From: Acidobacteriota bacterium
Lineage (GTDB): Bacteria; Acidobacteriota; Blastocatellia; Pyrinomonadales; Pyrinomonadaceae
DNA: 64,000 nt
Direction of reading: 5' to 3'
NCBI GenBank assembly: GCA_003222895.1
Contig: QHXI01000049.1
Span: 62,001-126,000 of the forward strand
The notes beneath the pieces were generated by a model. The model made no database searches, was not told where the DNA came from, and saw only the letters and a program-made list of their open reading frames with translations. Below are positions 1 to 7,773 of the stretch, piece after piece. The translations under genes were made by a program, and so were the position numbers. Numbering within the stretch: the stretch's first letter is position 1; every line of letters starts with the position of its first letter.

Positions 1-303
1 GTGCTTTCGTCTGGGAATGCGCCGTCGATGAGTCTGGCAGTCGACCCTTGGTATGCACAGCCGCACCCTCGAGGCACGTTTCGATCCGTCTGCCGCATAC
101 CTGGAAATTTTTTGAACGAAGGAAGCTATTCAATCACTGCGATCGTCGGCAAATCTCCCCAAAATACACAAATACTTGAAGAGTCAATCGTCAGCTTTCA
201 AGTGCACGATACCGGTGAGATGCGCAAGGAATATTTGGGCTCGTGGGCTGGTCCCGTCGTCCGCCCACGACTGGCATGGAATACTAGGCATATCGAGTCT
301 TGA
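1..303 (+). CDS. C-terminal fragment of polysaccharide ABC-exporter ATPase (Wzt-type glycan-binding domain)
   Basis: The gene enters from the left edge, so only its last 100 residues are present and the GTG at position 1 is probably an internal codon. The fragment has the beta-rich pattern of the Wzt C-terminal carbohydrate-binding domain: the IPGNFLNEGSYSITAIVG strand pair, then a VSFQVHD strand and a closing GPVVRPRLAW segment that resembles family ends I know. In this family the N-terminal ATPase (missing here) powers glycan export through Wzm, and the C-terminal domain recognises the finished chain, often through a terminal modification such as a methyl group. That fits the many methyltransferases downstream. 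Family assignment is from memory of the fold pattern, not from a search. Confidence 0.7.
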   Translation: MLSSGNAPSMSLAVDPWYAQPHPRGTFRSVCRIPGNFLNEGSYSITAIVGKSPQNTQILEESIVSFQVHDTGEMRKEYLGSWAGPVVRPRLAWNTRHIES

Positions 304-325
304 CCGAAAAGCTGACAAGTGATTT

Positions 326-1333
326 ATGGGAATAGCAAAAGGTGCCGCCAGGATTTTGCTGAAAGAATCGCATCGCAGGCCATTTTCAGGTCGCGTACTA
401 GTTCTTGGCAAGCAGGACGTCTACTTTGATTATGAAACGCTTGAAAAAGCAGCGTGCGATTTTGGGGTTGAACTTTGCAAGTCCCGACCAGTCTCCTTAT
501 CGTTGAAACCAGAGCTGGCAGCCTTGAACTATATCTCTGATGAATCTTTTTTCCTATCGCTCGGCTTTTCTGAATACGCGGCTCTGGACTATTCCGACTA
601 CGAGTCGGCTGATTACGTTTTCGATCTGAATCGGAGTGATCTCCCCTCGCGACTAACTGAGTCGTTTGATTTTATTGCCGACTGTGGAACGATTGAGCAT
701 GTATTCCATCTCCCGAATGCTTTTGGAAATATTTTCAGAATGCTCAAGTCAAGCGGGCGAGTTGTTCATCTCGCACCCTCGTCAAATTACATGGACCACG
801 GATTCTACATGTTCTCTCCGACTTTATTTTGGGACTTCTACGCGGCAAACAAATTCGACATTAATGCTTTTCAGGTAATCAGGCATACGATAAATGCACA
901 TACAGATCCTTGGGAGGCTAGCGACTATCAACCGGGATGCCTGGAGGCCGTTTCCTTTGGTGGTTTGGATGATGGTATGTACGGAATCCTCTGCATTGCC
1001 ACAAAAACTGATGAATCAACCGGAGATGCAATTCCGCAGCAACACTACTTCGTGAAGAGGTGGACGCCTCAGGAAACCGTCACGCCCCCAGCCCCTGAAG
1101 CTGAAGTAATTGCCGAACGCGTCGCGGGTAATGTCCTAGACTACGTCCCTCCGAGTTCGTATTATCAACAGATCAAAAACGGTATTAGGCAAATCCCAGC
1201 TCTGTATAAGATGCTTCGGATTCCCTTTCGTTTTGGACGATTTCTAAAGACGTCTACACAGAGACAACAACCTCCTCCGCCACCCGAAGAAATCAAACGC
1301 GGATTGCGACTGGAGATCGTTGATCGTTATTAG
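326..1333 (+). CDS. SAM-dependent methyltransferase-like protein
   Basis: A 335-residue soluble protein starting 22 bp after the exporter ATPase. The central part resembles a class I methyltransferase: a strand RVLVLGKQD at residues 23-31, an acidic LDYSDYE region near 87-93 where SAM ribose would bind, and DFIADCGTIEHVFHLP from 115 as the motif around the fourth strand. The usual GxGxG loop is not clear, so it may be a divergent or substrate-restricted enzyme. The C-terminus has a proline-rich stretch (PPPPPEE) before the last helix. It probably modifies the exported glycan or a lipid-linked intermediate. Its end overlaps the next gene by 14 bp. Confidence 0.6.
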   Translation: MGIAKGAARILLKESHRRPFSGRVLVLGKQDVYFDYETLEKAACDFGVELCKSRPVSLSLKPELAALNYISDESFFLSLGFSEYAALDYSDYESADYVFDLNRSDLPSRLTESFDFIADCGTIEHVFHLPNAFGNIFRMLKSSGRVVHLAPSSNYMDHGFYMFSPTLFWDFYAANKFDINAFQVIRHTINAHTDPWEASDYQPGCLEAVSFGGLDDGMYGILCIATKTDESTGDAIPQQHYFVKRWTPQETVTPPAPEAEVIAERVAGNVLDYVPPSSYYQQIKNGIRQIPALYKMLRIPFRFGRFLKTSTQRQQPPPPPEEIKRGLRLEIVDRY

Positions 1334-1955
1334 ACAGAACGTGGAACACGCACAGCTTTATCTTAGACAGGCCGGTGATATTGCCCTGGGAATTGATTGG
1401 CAGCAGGTGGAACGCCTTGTCAGCCGGTTAGTCGAGTTGCGGAATCGCAGCGGACGGTTGTTTCTTCTCGGCGTCGGCGGCAGTGCGGCCAATTGCAGCC
1501 ACGCGGCAAATGACTTTCGTAAGATCGCCGGCATTGAAGCTTACAGTCCGTGCGATAACGTGGCCGAGTTGACCGCGCGCACGAACGATGATGGTTGGGA
1601 GACAGTATTCGAAGCATGGTTGCGCACTAGCCGCGCTAACGAGCGGGATGCCGTGTTTGTTATGTCGGTCGGTGGTGGAGATGCCGAGCGTGGAATTTCA
1701 GTTAACATTGTGCGCGCGCTTGACGAGGCGAAGCGGCGAGGCCTGGCGATTTATGGAATCGTCGGACGCGATGGCGGGTATACAAAGCGAGTAGGCGACG
1801 AAGTTGTTGTCATTCCGACCGTGGATGCCGCCCATGTGACGGCGCACACGGAAGCTTTTCAAGCGGTGGTGTGGCATTGTATCGTCAGCCATCCAGCTCT
1901 GATGGCCCACGAGATGAAGTGGGAGAGTGTCGAAAACACGAGCGTCCCGGCATGA
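1320..1955 (+). CDS. SIS-domain sugar isomerase, GmhA-like
   Basis: A 211-residue SIS-fold protein. The phosphosugar loop GVGGSAANCSHAANDF (residues 51-66) and the ELTARTND segment match sedoheptulose-7-phosphate isomerase. In the second loop the typical ISxSGxSxNV is replaced by SVGGGDAERGIS (116-127), and the C-terminal HIQE-type motif is HVTAHTEAFQ. The likely reaction is isomerisation of sedoheptulose 7-phosphate to a heptose 7-phosphate, though the altered loop allows another ketose phosphate. The start is TTG inside the end of the previous gene, and the stop overlaps the GmhB start as ATGA. The neighbours (GmhB, transaldolase, nucleotidyltransferase-kinase) support a heptose role. A second, more typical GmhA lies at 47836. 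Confidence 0.75.
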   Translation: MIVIRQNVEHAQLYLRQAGDIALGIDWQQVERLVSRLVELRNRSGRLFLLGVGGSAANCSHAANDFRKIAGIEAYSPCDNVAELTARTNDDGWETVFEAWLRTSRANERDAVFVMSVGGGDAERGISVNIVRALDEAKRRGLAIYGIVGRDGGYTKRVGDEVVVIPTVDAAHVTAHTEAFQAVVWHCIVSHPALMAHEMKWESVENTSVPA

Positions 1956-2482
1956 CGCGCGCCGTTTTCTTGGACCGAGACGGAGTAATTAATCGGGCCG
2001 TGGTCAGACAGGGCCGCCCCTACCCGCCATCCTCAGATGCAGAGCTTGAATATCTTCCCGGTGTCGCCGAAGCAACTGAGAAATTGAGTGCGGCCGGCTT
2101 TCGGCTTATCGTGGTTACGAACCAGCCTGACGTGACTACTGGTTTGCAACGGCGAGACGTAGTCGAAGCGATGCATGAGCGAATTCGCCGCGAACTGCAT
2201 GTCGATGACATCAAGGTTTGTTATCATGTCGACCAGGACACATGTTCCTGTAGAAAGCCCGAGCCCGGAATGCTTTTGGAAGCTGCGGTGAACTGGTCCA
2301 TCGATCTTCGCAAGTCGTATCTGGTTGGAGATCGCTGGCGTGATATCGCGGCTGGAAAGGCAGCAGGCTGCAAGACCGTGCTTGTGCGATCCGATTACGA
2401 TGAGAAGCAGCCTGATAACCCAGACGCGGTCGTCGATTCATTGCTAGAGGCGAGTGAACTAATTCTGGCGGGCCGGATCTAA
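1952..2482 (+). CDS. gmhB: D-glycero-D-manno-heptose 1,7-bisphosphate 7-phosphatase (GmhB family HAD)
   Basis: A 176-residue HAD phosphatase. The nucleophile motif FLDRDGVIN gives Asp8 and Asp10, TNQ is at 56-58, the zinc-loop residues are Cys90, His92, Cys98 and Cys100 followed by RKPEPG, and GDRWRDI is at 126-132. This arrangement is diagnostic of GmhB and histidinol-phosphate-type phosphatases. It removes the 7-phosphate from heptose 1,7-bisphosphate before nucleotide activation. I chose the ATG at 1952 because it overlaps the upstream stop as ATGA and puts the HAD motif at the usual N-terminal position; an in-frame start 81 bp upstream would add an unlikely extension. It is followed 8 bp later by a transaldolase. 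Confidence 0.88.
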   Translation: MTRAVFLDRDGVINRAVVRQGRPYPPSSDAELEYLPGVAEATEKLSAAGFRLIVVTNQPDVTTGLQRRDVVEAMHERIRRELHVDDIKVCYHVDQDTCSCRKPEPGMLLEAAVNWSIDLRKSYLVGDRWRDIAAGKAAGCKTVLVRSDYDEKQPDNPDAVVDSLLEASELILAGRI

Positions 2483-2490
2483 ACTTCAAT

Positions 2491-3264
2491 ATGCCGAGCT
2501 TGAAAGACTTAAAGGTTAAGTTGTTCGCTGATGGCGCGAATCTCGACATGATTTCGCGCATGGCGGCCAACCCGCTCATCAAGGGCTTTACCACCAATCC
2601 CACGCTGATGCGAAAGGCCGGCATCACGGACTACCGGGGATTTGCTCGGGACGTTCTGAACATAGTTAACGATCGTCCCGTCTCTTTCGAAGTGTTCTCG
2701 GATGATTTCGATGGGATGGAATTGCAGGCGCGCGAGATCGCGTCCTGGGGCGAGAATGTGTTTGTGAAAATTCCGATCACCAACACGCGCGGCGAGCCGA
2801 GCAAGCCGTTGATCAAGCGATTGTCCGAAGCCGGGGTTCAGATTAATGTCACGGCTTTGATGACCGCGGAACAAGTTGGCGGCATTCTCGACAGCTTTGT
2901 CGAAGGCACCCGAAATTTTGTTTCTCTTTTCGCGGGACGAATTGCCGACACCGGTCGCGATCCCATGCCCATCGTGAAGCGGGCCGTCGAAATAATGCGC
3001 AGTTCTCCGCAGGCGGAGTTAATCTGGGCCAGCCCGCGCGAATTGTTGAATGTGATTCAAGCTGACGAGGTCGGCTGTCACATCATCACGGCCACCGATG
3101 ACGTGTTAAAAAAACTTGAGGTCATCGGCAAAGATCTTGATGTCTTCTCACTCGAGACGGTGCATATGTTCTGGCAGGACGCGGAGAAGGCAGGCTACAC
3201 GATCGAGATTTCCCAACCAGCAGTGGCGTCCTCAACGACCGCCGTACAACATCGCACCAAATAA
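2491..3264 (+). CDS. Transaldolase-family protein
   Basis: A 257-residue TIM-barrel transaldolase, of the short type close to fructose-6-phosphate aldolase. Landmarks are FADGA (12-16), TTNPTLM (34-40), the Schiff-base Lys93 in VKIPIT and SLFAGRIADTGRDP (145-158). The family moves a dihydroxyacetone unit between sugar phosphates. Beside an SIS isomerase and GmhB it could supply sedoheptulose 7-phosphate, or another C7/C8 skeleton, from central sugar phosphates. Its place inside a polysaccharide operon, not a pentose-phosphate operon, suggests a dedicated biosynthetic role; that is inference. A 45-bp spacer follows before the next GTG start. Confidence 0.85.
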   Translation: MPSLKDLKVKLFADGANLDMISRMAANPLIKGFTTNPTLMRKAGITDYRGFARDVLNIVNDRPVSFEVFSDDFDGMELQAREIASWGENVFVKIPITNTRGEPSKPLIKRLSEAGVQINVTALMTAEQVGGILDSFVEGTRNFVSLFAGRIADTGRDPMPIVKRAVEIMRSSPQAELIWASPRELLNVIQADEVGCHIITATDDVLKKLEVIGKDLDVFSLETVHMFWQDAEKAGYTIEISQPAVASSTTAVQHRTK

Positions 3265-3309
3265 AGTTCTGATACATCTTTTGATTCAGCGAGGGAGATT
3301 CCAAATAAC

Positions 3310-4308
3310 GTGAGTAAAGTCTTGGTCACAGGGGGCGCCGGTTACGTTGGCTGTGTGCTGGTTCCCAAACTGCTTGGCGCCGGTCATGAGGTCATTGTTT
3401 ATGATCTGATGTTCTTTGGCGGAGATGGATTGCCAACGCACGATCGCCTTCAAGTAATCGAGGCGGACATTCGCGACACAGACAGCCTTGCGAAAGCGCT
3501 CGCCGGCGTGGACCAGGTAATACACCTGGCTTGCATCTCAAACGACACTCGTTTTGAGCTCGACCCAGGCTTGGGCAAATCAATTAACTACGATTGCTTT
3601 GAGCCGATGGTCAAGGCGGCGAAGGCGGCGGGCGTCAAGCGATTTATTTATGCGTCCACGAGTTCGGTGTACGGCGTAAGTGATGCGCCGGAAGTTCGCG
3701 AAGATCACCCATTAGTTCCGCTCACCGACTACAACAAGTTCAAAGGCATGTGCGAGCCGCTCTTGTTGCGTCACCAATCGCCCGACTTTACGACCGTCGT
3801 GATTCGACCGGCGACAGTTTGCGGCTACTCTCCGCGCATGCGTTTCGATCTGACAGTCAACATTCTAACGAACCACGCAGTCAACAAAGGTAAGATCACG
3901 GTCTTCGGCGGCAGGCAACAGCGGCCGAATATTCATGTCGATGACATCGCGGACCTTTACGTGAAGCTGCTTGAATATCCGTCGGAATTGATCGCTGGAG
4001 AAATCTTCAACGCCGGTTATCAAAACCACACGGTTTCGGAACTCGCGGACATGGTCAAAAAAGTAGTCGAAGATGAGATGCCGGAAAGAGCGCCGATCAA
4101 TATCGAGACGACGGCATCGGACGACCTGCGCTCATATCACGTTTCATCGACAAAGATCGCCGAGAAACTCGGCTATCAGCCCGAGCGTAGCGTCGAAGAT
4201 GCGGTGCGCGACTTGTGCAAAGCATTGAAGGCGGGAAAGCTGCCAAACAGTCTTGAAGACGATCGTTACATTAACGTCAGATATCTGAAAAAAGGCGGCG
4301 TCGGATGA
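3310..4308 (+). CDS. NAD-dependent sugar-nucleotide epimerase/dehydratase (extended SDR)
   Basis: A 332-residue extended SDR. The nucleotide-binding loop TGGAGYVG is at 7-14, the YASTSSVYG strand at 114-122 and the catalytic YNKFK pair at Tyr141/Lys145. The start codon is GTG. The protein is a paralogue of the SDR at 32421: both carry an R-x-DL-VNIL core segment, the FGG-x-Q-xRP substrate loop, and an RY-x-N motif near the end. The substrate is unknown. Its place between transaldolase and the nucleotidyltransferase-kinase suggests action on a heptose-type or related activated sugar. The stop overlaps the next SDR as ATGA. Confidence 0.8.
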   Translation: MSKVLVTGGAGYVGCVLVPKLLGAGHEVIVYDLMFFGGDGLPTHDRLQVIEADIRDTDSLAKALAGVDQVIHLACISNDTRFELDPGLGKSINYDCFEPMVKAAKAAGVKRFIYASTSSVYGVSDAPEVREDHPLVPLTDYNKFKGMCEPLLLRHQSPDFTTVVIRPATVCGYSPRMRFDLTVNILTNHAVNKGKITVFGGRQQRPNIHVDDIADLYVKLLEYPSELIAGEIFNAGYQNHTVSELADMVKKVVEDEMPERAPINIETTASDDLRSYHVSSTKIAEKLGYQPERSVEDAVRDLCKALKAGKLPNSLEDDRYINVRYLKKGGVG

Positions 4309-5309
4309 GCCTCAGCAAGGTTGCAGTGGTCACCGGAGGGGCTGGCTTTATCGGGAGCCACATGGTTGATCTGCTGCTCGAGCGCGGCTATCAAGTTCGC
4401 GTTATCGACAATCTGGTTGGCGGACGGCTTGAAAATGTTCAGCACCACCTACACGATCCTAACTTCGTTTTTCAACAGCAGGATCTTAGAGTTACCGCGC
4501 CTGACGATCCGATTTTCAAAGGGGCTGAATACGTATTTCATTTTGCCGGCATTGGCGACATCGTGCCCTCGATCGAACGCCCGGCTGAATATCTCTCCGC
4601 GAACGTGATGGGTACGGTTCACGCGCTGGAAGCGGCGCGTTACGCGGGCGTCAAGAAATTCGTCTACGCCGCATCCTCGTCATGTTATGGGATCGCCGAG
4701 GTGCCAACGAACGAAGATGCTCCGATACGACCTGAATATCCTTACGCACTCAGTAAGTACTGCGGCGAAGAAGCCGTGCTTCATTGGGGATTGGTATACA
4801 AGCTGCCGGTTATGTCGATCAGGATTTTTAACGCTTACGGTCCGCGTTCGAAAACCACGGGTGCATACGGAGCCGTCTTCGGAGTGTTTCTCGCGCAAAA
4901 ACTCGCCGGTATGCCATTCACGGTCGTTGGCGACGGGACGCAGACGCGCGACTTTGTGTTCGTGACTGATCTGGCGCGCGCATTTCTTTGCGCGGCCGAA
5001 TCAGATCGTTCAGGCGAGATCTACAACGTCGGCGCCGGCAATCCGCAGTCTGTCAATGCGTTGGTAGGACACCTGGGCGGCGAGGTGGTTCAAGTTCCAA
5101 AACGTCCGGGCGAACCCGACTGCACGTGGGCCGACATTTCGAAGATTCGATCGCAGCTTGGTTGGGAACCGAAAGTATCTTTTGAAGATGGCGTACGAGA
5201 AATGTTGCGCAACATAGATTATTGGCGCGAGGCTCCGGTGTGGAACCCCGCTTCAATTCAGAACGCGACCAAAACCTGGTTTGCAATGCTGTCGGACAAA
5301 AATCAGTAA
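4305..5309 (+). CDS. NAD-dependent epimerase/dehydratase, UDP-glucose 4-epimerase-like
   Basis: A 334-residue extended SDR with TGGAGFIGSH (10-19), the AASSSCYG strand (122-129), the YALSK catalytic pair (Tyr147/Lys151), and a GDGTQTRDFVFVTDLA C-terminal sugar-nucleotide segment typical of GalE and RmlB relatives. It probably epimerises or dehydrates a nucleotide sugar in the cytoplasm. The start is ATGA-coupled to the preceding SDR, and its stop (TAATG) is coupled to the nucleotidyltransferase-kinase gene, so the three are probably translated together. I cannot tell 4-epimerase from 4,6-dehydratase from motifs alone. Confidence 0.82.
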   Translation: MSLSKVAVVTGGAGFIGSHMVDLLLERGYQVRVIDNLVGGRLENVQHHLHDPNFVFQQQDLRVTAPDDPIFKGAEYVFHFAGIGDIVPSIERPAEYLSANVMGTVHALEAARYAGVKKFVYAASSSCYGIAEVPTNEDAPIRPEYPYALSKYCGEEAVLHWGLVYKLPVMSIRIFNAYGPRSKTTGAYGAVFGVFLAQKLAGMPFTVVGDGTQTRDFVFVTDLARAFLCAAESDRSGEIYNVGAGNPQSVNALVGHLGGEVVQVPKRPGEPDCTWADISKIRSQLGWEPKVSFEDGVREMLRNIDYWREAPVWNPASIQNATKTWFAMLSDKNQ

Positions 5310-6847
5310 TGAGCAAAGACGATTACCGCCGAAAACTGAAATCACGCGAAGAGTTGCGAGAACTTATCGGGGCCAGGCCGCGAACGAAATCTGTGATTAT
5401 GTGTCATGGAACTTTCGACCTGGTTCATCCCGGTCACGTCCGTCACTTAATGTATGCGAAAAGCAAAGCCGACACCTTGATCGCTAGTCTTACCTGCGAC
5501 GCCCACATTAAGAAGGCCAATTTTCGGCCGTTCGTTCCGCAACAACTGCGCGCGATGAATTTGGCCGCACTGGAGGTCGTCGATTATGTGATCATCGACG
5601 ACAATCCCACGCCGCTCGAAAACCTGTCGTTTCTGCAGCCGGATTATTTTGCCAAAGGGTATGAGTACCACGACGGCGGCATTCATCCACGCACGCTGGA
5701 AGAAATGGATGTGCTCAAGAGTTATGGCGGCGAAGTAATCTTTACGCCCGGGGACGTCGTCTATTCTTCGTCGAGCATGATCGAGGTCGGTCCTCCGAAT
5801 CTTTCTTCGGAGAAGCTGATGGCGCTGATGGAGTCTGAGAACATTACCTTTGACGATCTTCGGCGGGCGCTCGATTCGTTTCGCGGCATTCGGGTGCACG
5901 TTGTCGGCGACACGATCGTCGATTCCTACGTGTTTTGTTCGCTCACCGGCGGCGTAGCGAAAACCCCGACCTTTAGTTTGAAATACGACCAGCAGACTGA
6001 TTTCTCGGGCGGCGCCGCGGTCGTTGCCAAACATTTGCGCCGAGCTGGCGCCGAAGTGAAGTTTTCTACAGTCCTGGGAAATGATCAACTGAAAGATTTC
6101 GTACTCGACGATCTGCGGGGCGAAGGCATTCAGGTTAATCCGATCATCGACAATACGCGGCCGACGACGCAGAAAACTGTTTATATCGCCGGCGGCTATC
6201 GCATGCTGAAGGTAGACAAGCTGGATAACCGGCCGATCGGAGATCACATTCTCGAGGAACTAAAGCAATCGATCGCCCACGATCATGTCGACGCAGTAGT
6301 TTTCTCAGATTTTCGTCACGGCATTTTCAATCGCGAAACCATTCCTGAATTGTCAGGCAATCTGCGCGATGACGTTCTAAAAGTTGCCGATAGCCAGGTC
6401 GCGAGCCGGTGGGGAAATATTCTGGATTTCAGAGGCTTCGATCTGATAACGCCAAATGAGAAAGAAGCGCGGTTCGCTTTGGGCGATCAGGACTCGACCG
6501 TGCGGCCGATGGCGATGGAGCTTTATAAGCGCGCCGATTGTAAGACTTTGATTTTGAAATTAGGCGACCGCGGCATTCTTACTTATCGTGCACCAACGTC
6601 CGAAGTCCGCGCTTTTTTCACGGTTGATAGTTTCGTTGACAGACTTGTCGACGCCGTCGGGGCCGGGGACGCGCTGCTCTCTTACGCTACGCTTTCGATG
6701 GCCACCACGCAGTCGTCAGTCATTGCTTCGATCCTGGGCTCGGTAGCTGCCGCGTTGGCTTGCGAGCACGAAGGAAACAATCCGGTTGCTCCGGAAGATG
6801 TGCTCAAGAAGCTCAATGCGGTGGAGAGGCAGATACAGTACGCATGA
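5309..6847 (+). CDS. Bifunctional sugar nucleotidyltransferase / PfkB-family kinase, HldE-like with reversed domain order
   Basis: A 512-residue two-domain enzyme. Residues 25-165 are a cytidylyltransferase-like domain with the HxGH motif in HGTFDLVHPGHVRHL (33-47) and an SSSSMI motif near 153-158. Residues 195-512 are a PfkB/ribokinase domain with GDTIVDSYV (200-208), SGGAAVVAKHL (233-243) and the catalytic DAVGAGD (448-454, base Asp454). Classical HldE (heptose-7-phosphate kinase / heptose-1-phosphate adenylyltransferase) has the kinase first, so the order here is swapped. With GmhA- and GmhB-like genes upstream, an ADP-heptose-type activation is the simplest reading. The ATG at 5309 overlaps the upstream stop as TAATG; an earlier in-frame start at 5222 would lie inside the preceding gene. 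Confidence 0.85.
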   Translation: MSKDDYRRKLKSREELRELIGARPRTKSVIMCHGTFDLVHPGHVRHLMYAKSKADTLIASLTCDAHIKKANFRPFVPQQLRAMNLAALEVVDYVIIDDNPTPLENLSFLQPDYFAKGYEYHDGGIHPRTLEEMDVLKSYGGEVIFTPGDVVYSSSSMIEVGPPNLSSEKLMALMESENITFDDLRRALDSFRGIRVHVVGDTIVDSYVFCSLTGGVAKTPTFSLKYDQQTDFSGGAAVVAKHLRRAGAEVKFSTVLGNDQLKDFVLDDLRGEGIQVNPIIDNTRPTTQKTVYIAGGYRMLKVDKLDNRPIGDHILEELKQSIAHDHVDAVVFSDFRHGIFNRETIPELSGNLRDDVLKVADSQVASRWGNILDFRGFDLITPNEKEARFALGDQDSTVRPMAMELYKRADCKTLILKLGDRGILTYRAPTSEVRAFFTVDSFVDRLVDAVGAGDALLSYATLSMATTQSSVIASILGSVAAALACEHEGNNPVAPEDVLKKLNAVERQIQYA

Positions 6848-7773
6848 GGATCGTCGTAATCGGTCTGGGAGTTCAGGGAAAGAAAAGGAAGGCGGTTGCT
6901 GCAGACGATTTGGTTGCCTGCGTCGATCTGGCGCTTTCCGGCGCAGACTATCGATCGATCGAAGATGTTCCGCTGGCGTCGTTCGACGCGGCCCTCGTTT
7001 GTACGCCCGATCAGGCAAAGTTCGAGATCCTTCGCTACCTACTCGCTAACCGCAAGCACGTATTGGTGGAAAAACCTCTTCTGGCTGAGAGCGAGAAAGA
7101 TCTGCTCGATTTGGATGAACTCGCGCGCGCCAATCACGTGACGTGCTACACCGCCTACAATCATCGCTTCGAGCCTCACTTCGTGCGCCTCAAAGAAACG
7201 CTCAGCTCGGGCGTGCTTGGCAAGATTTATTTGATCCGAGTCTTTTATGGTAACGGGACCGCGCTTGATGTGAAACGATCGGTTTGGCGCGATCAAGGGT
7301 TAGGCGTGCTCTCAGATATCGGTTCGCACCTGATCGATACTATGCTCTTTTGGTTTGGCGAGATCGGTTCAGAGTTTCAGGTGTGGAGCTACGACAATTT
7401 CGAGAACGCAGCCTGCGATCACGTGCTGTTCGGATCGCGAGGAAATCCGACTATCGAATTGGAAGCGACGCTGTTGGCGTGGCGAAACACTTTTACGCTC
7501 GATGTTTTTGGCGATGCGGGGAGCGCCCACATTAACTGTCTTTGCAAGTGGGGACCAAGCACTTTCACACTTCGCAAGCGAGTTCTTCCCAGCGGCAGGC
7601 CGACCGAAGAAACAGAGACGCGGGAATGCGCGGACCCGACGTGGGCGCTGGAGTACGAACACTTCAAAGATCTGTGCAGCGCCGGGACAACGAATATCCA
7701 GAACGACATCATTATTAACCGCGTTATGCATCAACTCGCGCGCGAGGTCGACAGGAAGTTCATTTTGAAATGA
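6844..7773 (+). CDS. Gfo/Idh/MocA-family NAD(P)-dependent oxidoreductase
   Basis: A 309-residue oxidoreductase with the dinucleotide loop GLGVQG (7-12) and the family-defining EKP at 76-78 (HVLVEKPLL). A substrate-binding alpha/beta domain follows. Members oxidise or reduce a sugar or sugar-nucleotide hydroxyl, often at C3. It is ATGA-coupled to the nucleotidyltransferase-kinase upstream and overlaps the defective-looking dehydrogenase downstream by 4 bp, so the two may act on the same intermediate. I took the ATG at 6844 as the start, since the extra 28 residues offered by an upstream start would lie inside the kinase gene. Confidence 0.83.
   Translation: MRIVVIGLGVQGKKRKAVAADDLVACVDLALSGADYRSIEDVPLASFDAALVCTPDQAKFEILRYLLANRKHVLVEKPLLAESEKDLLDLDELARANHVTCYTAYNHRFEPHFVRLKETLSSGVLGKIYLIRVFYGNGTALDVKRSVWRDQGLGVLSDIGSHLIDTMLFWFGEIGSEFQVWSYDNFENAACDHVLFGSRGNPTIELEATLLAWRNTFTLDVFGDAGSAHINCLCKWGPSTFTLRKRVLPSGRPTEETETRECADPTWALEYEHFKDLCSAGTTNIQNDIIINRVMHQLAREVDRKFILK

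Noticed and set aside
5447-6247. Minus-strand open frame of 266 codons
   Set aside because: It is antisense to the nucleotidyltransferase-kinase, with no recognisable motif and abundant rare residues.
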